Notes: generated by a model from the letters alone, not told the origin. Positions 28,300 through 44,597 are shown, counted from the stretch's first letter. The stretch is 64,000 bases of DNA from Apostichopus japonicus (GCF_037975245.1 NC_092564.1:17595984-17659983); one strand, 5' to 3'. Numbers and translations are program-made.

Positions 28300-31200
28300 A
28301 GTGTGGAGGCTATGATATGCAGCTTACATCACATACATAATGGATTTATCTATGAATATATTTGGATAAGAATACATACGAAATAGACTTATTTAGGAAT
28401 ATCTGTGGTTTAAACAAATTACGTGACATTCTGAATAGATTTATCTATGGATAGATGTGGCTTACACTAAACTAACATAGTTCACTTATTTTTGAATATC
28501 TGTGGCTAACACCACTTTACATTATGGATTACATCACTCAAATAATGTTTGCTCTGTGAAGATATGTGGCTTAGAATACATACGGAAACAGATTTATCTA
28601 CACGGATATCTGTGGCTTACACTACTATCATACTTATTCATAAATATATTTGGCGTACATCACAAAGGTAATGGATTTATCTATGAATCTGTTTCGTACA
28701 CAACTTACATTATATATGAATATCCGGAGTTAGAAAAACGATAAAGACTAATCTATGTGGCTTACAAGATAATTAATTTACTTATGTATATCTGTGGCTT
28801 ACATCGCATACATCATGTATTTATCTAATAATATATGTGGCTTACAATACATATGAATCATATTTATCTATGAGTATGTATGACAGCCATAGCAGAGTTA
28901 TATATCAATATATGTGGCTTAGGATACTTACGAATAGGATTAATCTATGAATATATGTGGCTTACATCACTTACAAAATAGATTTATCTATTAGTATATG
29001 TGGCTACAGCACATACAAAATGAATTGATCTATTAATATAAGTGGCTTAGAATACTAACATTGTCAACTTATTCATGAATATATGTGGCTTACACCACTT
29101 ACGTTTTAGATTTATCTGTGATTATCTGTGGCTTATAACATTATATAGCGTATTTAGTTATGAATATTTATGGCTTGGAATATATACGAAACGGATGACA
29201 CATACGTACAAAACATAAATATATACAACATAATTACATACAAACAATACACGCATAAATAAATAAAAACATACATATATACATAAAAAATACACCCATT
29301 CGAAAGAGATACGAGACAGGTCTGTGAATATCTGTCGCTTATAAAAACGTTCATAGTTAATAGACTAATCAATATCTGTGACTTACATCACATGCATTAT
29401 GGAATTTGGATTTTTCTATGAATATCTGTGGTTTAAAAAGTTACATCTCACTTATTTATGCATATTTGTTACTTACACCACTTACATTATGGATACATCT
29501 ATGAGTGTTAATGGCTTAGAATACATATGAATCATATTTATCTATAAACACGTAGGCTGAAGAAGCAGATTAATCTATAAATATCTGTGGGTTAACGCAC
29601 TTACGAATATGAATACACGTGGCTAACAAAACGAACAGTTCACGTATTTTTGAATATGTGTGGCTAACACCATGTGCATTTTGAATTTATCTAGGAATAT
29701 CTGTGACTTAAGATACATACGAATCATATTTATCATTGAATGTGCGGCCTAAATAACAGATTAATCTATGAATATCTGTGGCTTACAAAACTAACATAAT
29801 TCACTTATTTAGGAATATATGTGGCTTCCACCGTTTTACTTTATGTAATTATCTATAAATATATGTGACTTACAATACATGCAAATCATATTTATCTATG
29901 AATATGTATGGCCAACATTTTAAAATTATTCAATTAATATCTGTTAACAAATTAATCTATGAGTATCTGTGGCATACATCACTTAAATATTGGATTTATC
30001 TTTCACTATTTTGGCTTAGAAACATAATATTTATATATGAATATGTATTGCCTACATAGCAGATTAATCTGTGAATATATTTGGCTTAGAATACTTACGA
30101 ATAGTTAAACGCACTTTTGACCACTTTACATTATGGATTTATCTATGAATATATGTGACTTAGAATACATACGAATCATTTGTATCTATGAATATGTATC
30201 GCTGAAATAACAAATTAATCTATGGATATCTGTGGCTTAGAATACTGGATTTATTTACGAATATCTGAAGCATAACATCACTTACATAATGGTTTTATCT
30301 TAGACTATTGTGGCTTAGAATTCATAATATTTATCCATAAATATATGTTGCCTACATAGCAGATTAATCTATGAATATCTGTGGCTTAGAATACTTACGA
30401 ATAGTGAACGTACTTATGAATGTATGTGGCTTACACCACTTTACATTATGGATTTAGAACTTAGATGACTTAGAATACATACATACATACATACATACAT
30501 ACATACATACATACATACATACATACATACATACATACATACATACATACATACATACATACATACATACATACATACATACATACATACATACATACAT
30601 ACATACATACATACATACATACATACATACATACATACATACATACACACATACATACATACATATATAAAATACATATTTATCTATGACTATGTATGTC
30701 TGAAATAACAAATTAATCTATGAATATCTGTAGCTTAGAATACTGGATTTATTTACGAATATCTGAAGCATAACATCACTTACATAAGTTTTATCTTAGA
30801 CTATTATGGCTTAGAATACATAATATTTATCTATAAATATATGTTGCCTACATCGCAGATTAATCTATGAATATCTGTGGCTTAGAATCCTTACGAATAG
30901 TTAAACGTACTTATGAATATCTGTGGCTTACATCACTTTACATTATGGATTTATCTATGAATATATGTGACTTAGAACACATACGAATTATATTATCTAT
31001 GATATTTAAAATATGGATTTATCTATATGTGACTTAGAATACATACATACACGCATACATACATATATAGAATACATATTTATCTATGAATATGTATGGC
31101 TGAAATAAATTAATCTATGAATATCTGTGGCTTAGAATACTGGATTTATTTACGAATATCTGAAGCATAACATCACTTACATAATGGTTTTATCTTAGAC

Positions 31201-34200
31201 TATTGTGGCTTAGAATACGTTATATTTTATCTATGAATATATGTTAACTAAATAGCAGTTTAATCTATGAATATCTGTGGCTTAGAATACTTACGAACAG
31301 TTAAACGTACTTATGAATATATGTGGCTTACATCACTTTACATTATGGATTTATCTATGAATATATGTGACTTAGAATACATACGAATTATATTATCTAT
31401 GAATATGTATGGCTGAAATAACAAATTTATCTATGAATATCTGTGGCTTAGAATACTGGATTTATTTACGAATATATGTGACATTCATCACTTACATAAT
31501 GGATTTATCTATGACTATTTTGGCTTAGAATACATCATATATCTATATATGAATATGTATTGCCTACATAGCAGATGAAGCTATGAATATTTGTGGCTTA
31601 GAATACTTACGAATAGTGAACGTACCTATGAATATATGTGGCTTACACCAATTTACAATATGAATTTATCTATATGTGACTTAGAATACATACATACATA
31701 CACGCATACATACATATATAGAATACATATTCATATGTATGGCTGAAATAAATTAATCTATGAATATCTGTGGCTTAGAATATTTACAAATAATTAAACG
31801 TACTTATATTACTATATGTGGCTTACACCACTTTACATTATGGATTTATCTCTAAATATATGTGACTTTGAATACATCCATACATGCATGCATACATGCA
31901 TATATAATACATATTTATCTATGAATATGTATGTCTGAAATAACAAATTAATCTATGAATATCTGTGGCTTAGAATTCTGGATTTATTTACGAATATCTG
32001 AAGCATAAAATCACTTACATAATAGTTTTATCCTAGACTATTGTGGCTTAGAATACATAATATTTATCTATAAATATATGTTGCCTACATAGCAGATTAA
32101 TCTATGAATATCTGTGGCTTAGAATACTTACGAATAGTGAACGTACTTATGAATGTATGTGGCTTACACCACGTTACATTATGGATTTATCTATGAATAT
32201 ATGTGACTTAGAATACATACATAATGCATACATACATGCAAACATTCATACATAGAATACATATTTATCTAATAATATGTATGGCTGAAATAACAAATTA
32301 ATTTATGAATATTTGTGGCTTAGAATACTGGATTTATTTACGAATATCTGAAGCATAACATCACTTACATAATAGTTTTATCTTAGAATATTGTGGCTTA
32401 GAATACATAATATTTATCTATAAATATATGTTGCCCACATAGCAGATTAATCTATGAATATATGTGGCTTAGAATACTTACGAACAGTTAAACGTACTTA
32501 TGAATATATGTGGCTTACATCATTTTATATTATGGATTTATCTATGAATATATATGTAACTTAGAATACATACGAATCATATTATCTATGAATATGTATG
32601 GCTGAAATAACAAATTAATCTAAGAATATCTGTGGCTTAGAATACTTACGAATACTAAAACGTACTTATGAATATATGTGGCTTACACCAATTTACAATA
32701 TGGATTTATCTATAAGTGACTTAGAATACATACAAACATACACGCACACATACATATATAGAATACATATTTATCTATGAATATGTATGGCTGAAATAAC
32801 AAATTAATCTTTGAATATCTGTGGCTTAGAATACTTACGCATAATTAAACGTACTTATTACTATATGTGGCTTACACCACTTTACATTATGGATTTATCT
32901 ATAAATATATGTGACTTTGAATACATCCATACATGCATGCATACATGCATATATAAAATACATATTTATCTATGAATATGTATGTCTGAAATAACAAATT
33001 AATTTACGAATATCTGTGGCTTAGAATACTGGATTTATTTACGAATATCTGAAGCATATCATCACTAACATAAGTTTTATCTTAGACTATTGTGGCTTAG
33101 AATACATAATATTTATCTATAAATATATGTTGCCTACATAGCAGATTAATCTATGAATATCTGTGGCTTAGAATACTTACGAATAGTGAACGTATTTATG
33201 AATGTATGTGACTTACACCACTTTACATTATGGATTTATCTATGAATATATGTGACTTATAATACATACGAATCATATTATCTATGAATATGTATGGCTG
33301 AAATAACAAATTAATCTATGAATATTTGTGGCTTAGAGTACTGGATTTATTTACGAATATCTGTGACATTCATCACTTACATAATGGATTTATCTATGAC
33401 TATTGTGGCTTAGAATACATAATATTTATCTATAAATATATGTTGCCTACATAGCAGATTAATCTATGCATATCTGTGGCTTAAAATACTTACGAATAGT
33501 GAACGTACTTATGAATGTATGTCGCTTACACCACTTTACATTATGTATTTATCTATGAATATATGTGACTTATAATACATACGAATCATATTATCTATGA
33601 ATATGTATGGCTGAAATAACAAATTAATCTATGAATATCTGTGGCTTAGAATACTGGATTTATTTACGAATATCTGTGACATACATCACTTTCATAATGG
33701 ATTTATCTATGACTATTTTTTATATATCTATGAATATGTGGTCTACATCACTAACATGACAGCTGTATCTATGAAGATATGTGGCCTACAATACTAACAT
33801 AATATAGATATATCTATCAATATATGTGTCCTACATTACTAACACATACTAGATGTATCTATGAACAAATGTGGCCTGCAACACTAACATAACATATATA
33901 TCTATGACTATGTGGCCTACGTCACTGACACGACAGCTGTTTCTATGAATCTATGTGGCCTACAATACTAGTAACATATATCTATGAATATATGTGGCCT
34001 ACAATACTAACATATCATAGATATATCTATTAATATCTGTGGCCTAAAACACGATCATAAAAGCTGTATCTATGAATATAATTATGTGGCCTACATACTA
34101 ACATAACAGATATATCTATGAATATGTGGTCTACATCACTAACATGACAGCTGTATCTATGAAGATATGTGGCCTACAATACTAACATAATATAGATATA

Positions 34201-34975
34201 TTTATCAATATATGTGGCCTACATTACTAACACATACTAGATGTATCTATGAACAAATGTGGCCTGCAACACTAACATAACATATATATCTATGACTATG
34301 TGGCCTACGTCACTGACACGACAGCTGTTTCTATGAATCTATGTGGCCTACAATACTAGTAACATATATCTATGAATATATGTGGCCTACAATACTAACA
34401 TATCATAGATATATCTATTAATATCTGTGGCCTAAAACACGAACATAAAAGCTGTATCTATGAATATAATTATGTGGCCTACATACTAACATAACAGATA
34501 TATCTATGAATATGTGGTCTACATCACTAACATGACAGCTGTATCTATGAAGATATGTGGCCTACAATACTAACATAATATAGATATATCTATCAATATA
34601 TGTGGCCTACATTACTAATACATACTAGATGTATCTATGAACAAATGTGGCCTGCAACACTAACATAACATATATATCTATGACTATATGGCCTACGTCA
34701 CTGACACGACAACTGTTTCTATGAATCTATGTGGCCTACAATACTAACATATATCTATGAATATATGTGGCCTACAATACTAACATATATAATAGATATA
34801 TCTATGAATATATGTGGCCTGCAACACTAACATAACAGATGTATCGATGAATATCTGTGGCCTGCAGCACTAACATAACAGCTTTATCTCTGAAAACATG
34901 TGGCCTACGACATTTACAGAACAGTTGTATATGAATATATGTTGCATGCAACACTTATATAACAGCTGTATCAAT
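28300..34975. repeat. 6.7-kb AT-rich satellite (TTTATCTATGAATATCTGTGGCTTA type units)
   Basis: Units of roughly 40-60 bp centred on ATCTATGAATATNTGTGGCTTA. From about 30.0 to 33.7 kb they form variable longer repeats marked by CCTACATAGCAGATTAATC (about 30050, 30350, 32085, 33133, 33447). From 33.72 to 34.8 kb the wording shifts to GTGGCCTACAATACTAACAT and a sharp 388-bp higher-order period appears (marker GTCTACATCACTAACATGAC at 33741, 34129, 34517). All reading frames inside are by-products. Confidence 0.93.
30477..30667. repeat. (CATA)n microsatellite inside the satellite
   Basis: About 190 bp of CATA. Smaller versions (GAATACATACATAC...) occur at the equivalent place in other satellite units at about 31038, 31688, 32216 and 32738, so it has grown inside the unit. 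The Tyr-Val-Cys-Met repeat frames on the minus strand are artefacts. Confidence 0.95.
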
Positions 34976-35134
34976 ACATATGTACACTACAAAAAAAGCA
35001 TTGATAAGACTACAAAATACAAAACAGCTTGTGACAAGCGAAAAACACTGTTGTGATAATAATATCACTTACTGTATACTGACATCACCGAAAAGTGCAC
35101 ATAGCAAATTGAACTTGACAGTTTTCATTTTCAG

Positions 35135-35235
35135 AATCGGTTGTAGCTGGAACAACCGGTTCCAGAATGCCTCGGTATTGTCTCTCTTTGGCGATGTCGT
35201 CAATACCGCATCGAGAATAGAATCGACATCGGCAG
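35135..35235 (+). pseudogene. Orphan exon of a receptor-type guanylate cyclase catalytic domain, 2-bp frameshift
   Basis: An acceptor (CATTTTCAG) and donor (GCAG/GTATGG) bound a 101-bp exon-like segment. It reads VVAGTTGSRMPRYCL, then after two surplus bases FGDVVNTASRIESTSA. This matches the MPRYCLFGDTVNTASRMES core of class III nucleotide cyclases, closest in type to membrane guanylate cyclases that make cGMP. Bases 182-186 of the block read CTCTC before TTTGGC, where CTC TTT GGC is expected, so a CT dinucleotide looks duplicated. Without those 2 bp the exon would be 99 bp. No other cyclase exon is seen: upstream is satellite, and the next 11 kb downstream show none. It could be a duplicated exon fragment, a decayed gene, or a sequencing error in a real exon whose neighbours lie outside the window. 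Confidence 0.8.
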
Positions 35236-35263
35236 GTATGGAACTGCCGTACGGATAGTGCGT

Positions 35264-35735
35264 TTGCAGTGCCGGATTTACGAATGGGCAACGTGGGCAG
35301 TTGCCCATGGGCCTCCACAACAACAACAATTTTCAATTGTAATTGTGTCTGTTTGTGAATGGTAGAAACAGCTAAGTGGTTGTTTTCCTGCCATTGCAAA
35401 GCACAAGTCGGCAGACAAACATGATTGGCCTAATATCTAAAGTCATCAATCTCGTTACAGTACACCCTGATAGCAACCTGTTCATTAGTACTGAGAGAGG
35501 TGGTAGCAACCTGTTTACTTGTACTGAATAATTGGTCAGGCAAACAGGCTTACATACCGGCCGTAATGAAAATTCTTGAACATAAATTTACTTCAAAAAT
35601 CACACAATACTGCACCATTTTTCATCTAAGCACCCTTAATTATTCAAAAAAAATCCAGAGGAGAGGGGGACACCCCCTCCCCTTAGACCCTCCCAAGGAC
35701 GGCGATCACTGGGATGCTGTGGGCCTCCACTAATG
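35264..35735. mobile_element. Transposon relic
   Basis: Begins GCAGTGCCGGATTTACGAA with a GGGCAACGTGGGCAGTTGCCC-like hairpin nearby. GGGCCTCCAC occurs near both ends (about 35308 and 35721), and ACCCCCTCCCCTTAGACCC plus GGACGGCGATCA near 35670-35708 are shared with the relics at 360-691 and 62.7-64 kb. Probably a mosaic of insertions; ends are uncertain. Confidence 0.45.
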
Positions 35736-35814
35736 AAGGTTTCCCACGTGCATAAGTTATATCTAAGCCATACTTTTCGGAGAGGGAAGATAAGGGGTGG
35801 TGGAATGCCAAGGT

Positions 35815-35940
35815 ACTTTTAAGAAAAGTTACACAGGAAAGAACGTGGGCACGAAAACCAAACAACCAAACGACTGATCCGCTCTCAACCCCCGTCTCCT
35901 TGCATCGAGACTGTGACTGTGTGAGCATCGTGTGGAATAT
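35815..35940 (+). repeat. Dispersed repeat, copy A
   Basis: Inverted relative to 51086-51225. Shared blocks include ACACAGGAAAGAACGTG, CGACTGATCCGCTCTCA and GACTGTGACTGTG. A weaker partial copy is near 38025-38095. Identity by eye is about 80-85 percent. Confidence 0.6.
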
Positions 35941-36647
35941 GGCGGGCCATAGTGGAATGCCAACGTAGTGTATGTGGTTGGAAAGTAATTTACCAAACGA
36001 GCTGATGTTCAGAACATTTCTTTGACTCAGATATTTCTTATCGTGGCACAATGTGGATACTTGATTGAAACGCTTTTACCCAAGCGACATACTTTCATGA
36101 AAGCAAAATTATGTACTGTTTCGCTCAAAACTATAGGTCTTTTAATGAATTAGATATTTCAAAATAAAATTTATTACTGAACTTAAAATGCAAGTGTAAT
36201 GTCATAGTAGCACTTTCAGCTACATAATAAGTTCCCCGAAACAAATTCTTTACAAACGTACGCTTATTGTAAAAAAAAGTTGAAAAGTGGTGTACAGCAG
36301 TCTTCAATTTGTTATTTTCGCCATCAGCGATGAAGATACAGGAAAGAGGTAAAGGAAATAATTGATACTTTCGTGGTCTTTAAACTTGAAGAACGTGGAG
36401 AGAACGTAGAGAACAATATTGTTCTCTCTTAAAGGAGAATGAAATGTCAGGTTTCTTATAATCGCTGGTTTAAGTTGATCCACTTATCCGCGAGATAAGT
36501 TATGGGGATTTGTAATGGGAATGGAATTAAGTAATTAAGCATGTTTTGTGTCGATTAAATTTGTTTAATTTCTCCATTTGTAATTAGATACTTAAAAATT
36601 GTTTAAATAAGTCAGAGTTTTAAGCGTAGTTAGGATTTGTAATTCAT

Positions 36648-37162
36648 TAAAAGAATAGTCCAGGTAAACATTTGATATGTTACAGAGGAACATAATCTAT
36701 TCTAAGCATTGCAGTGAAATTTGCATTCAATTCCTACGTACCGTTTATGAGATACAGTTGAAGTTATCTGATATTCTAACAAAAGTGAACTTGAAGCAAA
36801 CACACTGAAAAATAATGTTTTGTGTTTTCTTTATTTTTCAGTCTATTGATTTGACCTTGGATTGGATAGGGTTACTAGTTTGCCTAAAGGGATGTGAAGT
36901 TTATAAAATACCAATACTCATGGTACGTTCACATTATGGATGCATAGAAATTGTAGAGTTTAAAATTATACGTAAATTTCAAAGGAAAGCAAAACATTAT
37001 TTATCAGTGTACAACAATGACGTCACGCTTGTTTGCTCCAAGTTCACCTTTGGTACAAAAGGTGGCAACTTCAACTGTCAATATCTTAAAAACGGTACAT
37101 AGGAATTGAATGCAAACTTCACAATATCAAAGAGAATTTTAACCTTGACTATTCTTTTAAGC
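36648..37162. mobile_element. Fold-back element with about 150-bp inverted arms
   Basis: Left arm 36648-36803 and right arm about 37010-37162 are inverted copies, with shared terminal TTAAAAGAATAGTC, TTGCATTCAATTCCTANGTACCG, ACAGTTGAAGTT and GTGAACTTGNAGCAAACA. The spacer (about 36804-37009) has no recognisable coding. Target-site duplication not identified. A single-arm relative lies at 28050-28165. Confidence 0.75.
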
Positions 37163-39350
<2,188 letters not shown>

Positions 39351-39395
39351 AAATTGCAGTGAGTTGGAAAATCCAGATCAGTGGTAAAGCTTCTA

Positions 39396-39459
39396 GCCTC
39401 CACCGGGATTCGAACCCGCGCCGCCCGCCTTATATGCGGACAACCTAACCACTATAGGC
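39396..39459 (-). repeat. tRNA-derived SINE head or tRNA relic
   Basis: The minus strand carries a B-box GGTTCGAATCC (39406-39416), an A-box-like TAGTGGTTAGG (39444-39454) and a 5-bp anticodon-like stem TCCGC/GCGGG enclosing ATATAAG. At 64 nt it is too short for a full cloverleaf and the acceptor stem is imperfect, so it is not called a functional tRNA. Confidence 0.55.
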
Positions 39460-40523
39460 ATATATCTTTAAACCACTGTTTGAAGTAAATATGTCCTGTT
39501 TTACCATATATTTCTCGTGTAATGCGATAAAAACCTTATCCACAGGCTGAATCTGCACCTTAATAAGTACCGTACCGATGTGAGATCAAAATCACATCTT
39601 TTTTTAGCTGATTAGCTCTGACTTATGCGCTTATTTATCGCGGAGAATACGGACTGCTAGATTTACCGTGTGCAGTTAAGACAGGTGTTAAAACCCTTAC
39701 ATAGGCCCCTTTTTTCTTCCCAAGGCTAATAAAACGGTCGTAAATTTGATTCAGTTTAAATAAAGCCAGATGAACTTGGCAGGCTCTGGGTAAGTTGTGT
39801 GTTTTTTTTCTTTCACTTCGTATGTGTAGACATGTTCGCGTGTGTTGCCTTTAGGCAGCTACTTCGCATATAGGAAGCTATTACTGTTGCATAAAGACGT
39901 GATAAAGCTATATACCCACATATCAAACAGTCAAATGCAAACGCAAAATGGTAACGTATATTATATGTTAAAGAAACCTGGATGTGATTGCAACGTATTT
40001 GATTTAGCATCATACATGCGCTTGAAGAGAAATGATGTTTTAATGTATTAACGTGATAATAAATATTTCAAATCATGAGAGAAGCAGTTGCTATTCAAAT
40101 AAACATCCGCATTCACCATATAACTATAAGCCTACCACACCTTTGTCACTAGCAGAAGTAGGGCCTAGCCTTGTCTCTACTTTTGCATGTAAAATAATGA
40201 CATAATGTCATTGTACTAATTAACTGTTGATGTTGTAACTATACCGCTAAGTTGTAAAGATTTGAAGGCGAGGGTATATCAATGAAATTACAAAAGAACA
40301 TCGATAGATCGATAACGAATTACAAAGGTTTCTAAATCAGTAAGTATTGTTATCTTATAAGTTATTCAACAGAACACACATACTATAAGACGACCCTATA
40401 CACTTTCATTGCCAAGATAAATCCTCATACAATCACTCTTCCAGAAATCACTTCATTTCTCCAGTACATTTTAAGCTATGCTTAACAGTTCACTTTCAGA
40501 ATGTCAGAATGAAGCAAGCAAGT
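39460..40523. other. No gene recognised
   Basis: AT-rich, with short frames only. Confidence 0.45.
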
Positions 40524-40802
40524 CTGCATGAGGTATTTTTAAATAGCAAAAATTTAACACCCATATAAGCACATGCCGTTTGTAGCACTTCTATTTAATT
40601 GTAATACATTAATGGCAACACAATTAGCAAGTTACATATTCCATTTCATTTCATATATGCATGCATGGATTTATCTGCATGAGGTTTTTTTAATTAATAA
40701 AAACAAACACCCATAAAAGCACATGGCGTTTGTAACACTTCTATGTAATTGAAATACATTAATAGCAACACAGTTAGCAAGTTATAGATTCCATTTCATT
40801 TC
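40524..40802. repeat. 151-bp tandem duplication
   Basis: Copies start at 40524 and 40675 (CTGCATGAGGT). They share CACCCATANAAGCACATG, GCAACACANTTAGCAAGTTA and CCATTTCATTTC, with scattered differences. Confidence 0.85.
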
Positions 40803-41489
<687 letters not shown>

Positions 41490-42916
41490 AACCATCAATG
41501 TAACGATATTGGACTCATCAATATTAAGGAAATTTATGTCGTGTTTCCAATTAAACACAACCGATATGAAATGACAAGCCAGCGATGTAAATAATGATAA
41601 CATCACTCTCTAAAATGAAGTAGCCTATAATAAATTTAACTTTATATCATTCCTCTTCCGTTCGCTGAAATCATATTTTTTATCCTAGTTTTATCTCGCG
41701 GTTTCACCGCTCATATACAAGCTATATGGAAAAATAACGGTAGTGATAATAATAGTAAAAAAAAAACCGTATTGTGCCGAAATACTCACGAGATTATAAA
41801 AACTTTAGAAAAAATTTGTCTATTATTTTAACCTTCTTAAATCTCTCCGATTGGGAGAGATAATGAAGAGAATATTCTTACAGCCCCTGAAGACATGACT
41901 ATTTGGGAAACAATATTTTCCGGCTTGACTTGAGTGATATTAATCTCAAGGGATTCTTTAATTTGATATGGGTTTGGGCTGACATGCAATTTACTTATGT
42001 GTTTGCATGTTAATGTGATGGTGGGAGCATAAAGAATGCATATATGAATACAAAATTATGTGCTCCATTCGAATAATTCCAAATATAGTATAAAATAAAA
42101 CCATTAGTTTTTTCTGACTAATGGTTTTTATTAAGTGTAAAGTGAATGGTGCCAATGAGGAAGATAGCATTTTGTGTTGAGAAAAATAAAATTGTCTTTC
42201 AACATTGTTCACAGGGACACGTGATTTTGGCTTTAGGGGGTAAGAAACAAAATCACCTCAAAGCTTCCCAACAATACTGGTCCTCTCCGTGCGTATATCA
42301 CATTCTATTATCTGAATTGATTAAAACAAAATAGTAATTTTGAGTTGTTGGTGTGGGGCGGGGTTAGGGAGGGGGTCGGGGAAGGAGAAGTGTGCTTCAT
42401 TTACCCGCCGGTTCCGTCGACCCTGTGAGATTCGTTTTGTTCATATCTAGTTTGTTTGCGGTCGTTATCAAAAACAATATGAACCTCAAGACTGATTCAA
42501 TGAATTCTATACATTTAATATGCGGACAGACATCTGAACCGCAAGAAGTTATTAACACGTTTTTATGTTATTTATTTCTTTTAAATCATTGTCAGTTGTT
42601 TCTAAATTAATTTTCGATCATCAGCTATTGAGTTGTAACTGATTTATGTAAACTCTGATAAAATTTCAATATACCTTAAATAATCCAGTCTTGGTATTTC
42701 GATTTGAAAATACACTTATAAAAACAATCTCGAGTTAACGTTCAAGTTAAAAACAAACGGTATTATTTTTAAACATTTTTATCCACTTAATTTACAATCA
42801 TTTATAATTGAATAATATACTTTATATTAAACCAAGAGTGTGATATTGTCATTATTATTACGACCTTGACGTCTCTGTACTTCTTTATTTTCATTCCGTC
42901 CTAATTGATCAATCGG
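41490..42916. other. No gene; one hairpin
   Basis: 42094-42132 is a near-perfect inverted repeat (AAAACCATTAGT and ACTAATGGTTTT around an 8-nt loop). No protein is recognised. Confidence 0.45.
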
Positions 42917-43010
<94 letters not shown>

Positions 43011-43011
43011 T

Positions 43012-43071
<60 letters not shown>
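42917..43071. repeat. (TA)n microsatellite
   Basis: TA tract with TCTATA and AGATAGATA variants. Confidence 0.93.
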
Positions 43072-43588
43072 GATTAATTCAAACTTGAATGTCATTTCAT
43101 TTGACAACATCATTAACGCGCAAATATATAGTAATTTCCCTTCCTGTTGGAAGTGAGTATTAGAATACTCCCATATCGGTTGCAGAAGGTTGTATCAAAC
43201 CATCAAGGAAAATTTATTCCATTAACTTTGTAACGCTGGAAGGCCTCTTGATGACGGAGAAGTGAACCGTCGTGAGATTTGTTCTTTTTCTTCTTCTTTT
43301 CCTATATTGCTCTTCTTTCCTTCACAAGTATTTTCGCCAACAGTAATTGAGTGAAGTCAACACACAGTGGAGTACATCTCGTGATCGTTTTGACTGTATA
43401 GCCTCTAGGGGGAATGTTAATTTACAAACAGTATAAAATTAAGTCTGAATTTGATTCGAAAGGACACAAGGCAGAGTCATATTCTGATGTTTCACATAGA
43501 AGAAGGAAAAAAAAAAAAAAAAACATCAAAATGAAAGACACAGTGAGTGATTGCATATAGGCCACGTGTTTTTTCTTCGCATGTCCAA
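43072..43588. other. No gene recognised
   Basis: A poly(A) run (about 43506-43523) and AT-rich sequence. Confidence 0.4.
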
Positions 43589-43590
43589 TG

Positions 43591-43677
<87 letters not shown>

Positions 43678-43680
43678 ATT

Positions 43681-43729
<49 letters not shown>

Positions 43730-43738
43730 GTATATATG
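43589..43738. repeat. (TA)n microsatellite
   Basis: TA tract with TATTTATA variants spaced about 18 bp apart at its 3' end. Confidence 0.93.
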
Positions 43739-44597
43739 TATAATAAAGGCTATAAATACAGGAATACAGAGATAAGTTTAAACCAAGATGCAAATCATAT
43801 TAGATCAACACGACAGCTGGTTTTGCTTTCAATTCATTTTCAGTATAAAAATTTACAGTATAATTAAAAAATAATTAAAATATATCAATAATAATATTTT
43901 TCATTTGTCTTCTTTAATTTTGTTTTAGGGGGATGGGTGGGGTGGATGAGTAGTATATAGACTTAATATTAAGTCTAATATACGCCTTAGAATAAACCAT
44001 TTCTTTAACGTCTAAACGATTTTTAGTTTCGAAAGGAGGGTTTCCACAACCTCCTTCATGTGAGTCGCCTTCAACGACTCAGGTGCCGCCCAATTCTTGA
44101 AATTCTTGGTGTTACGCTGGCCATTACATTAAGGTTCATATACCCTTCCTTAAAAAAAGCATGCATTTTTTTATCATCCGTCCCCCCACCCAACCCCACC
44201 TCCACGGTGCGGACACCACTGTTACATAGGTTAGTAATATAAGGTTCTATTCATTGTAGAGACATTTCAGTATAAACGTGACGGTATCTGGTAAAGGACG
44301 GGGTTAATTAAGGTTGCCTTTGCTCGTCAAATTAACAAATTTGAGTGCTGCATCATCCGATTGTGAATGTGTAAATAGTATAACGCCCGTGACGTCATCA
44401 ATGGGAAGGGATTCGTACGTGTTTCAGCCTGCTCAGTCAAAAGTGATATAAGTAGGCCCATGTCACATTTATTTGATCGCCTAACTTCTAACGGAAAAGC
44501 AAGTCCATTAGGGTATAAACTGAATTGCAATTCCAATTTATTTAAAGTGAATCTTAACATTTGCTTCAAGGGTCTGAAAAAATGTCAATTATAATAT
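43739..44597. other. No gene recognised
   Basis: No supported coding. Contains a G-rich stretch at about 43928-43946 and a C-rich one at about 44182-44204. Confidence 0.4.

Noticed and set aside
30441-30711. Minus-strand frames of repeated Tyr-Val-Cys-Met
   Set aside because: Translation of a (CATA)n microsatellite; all three frames are open.
35069-35399. Two minus-strand frames over the guanylate cyclase exon
   Set aside because: They are shadows of the + strand exon, which alone matches a known protein core and has splice sites.
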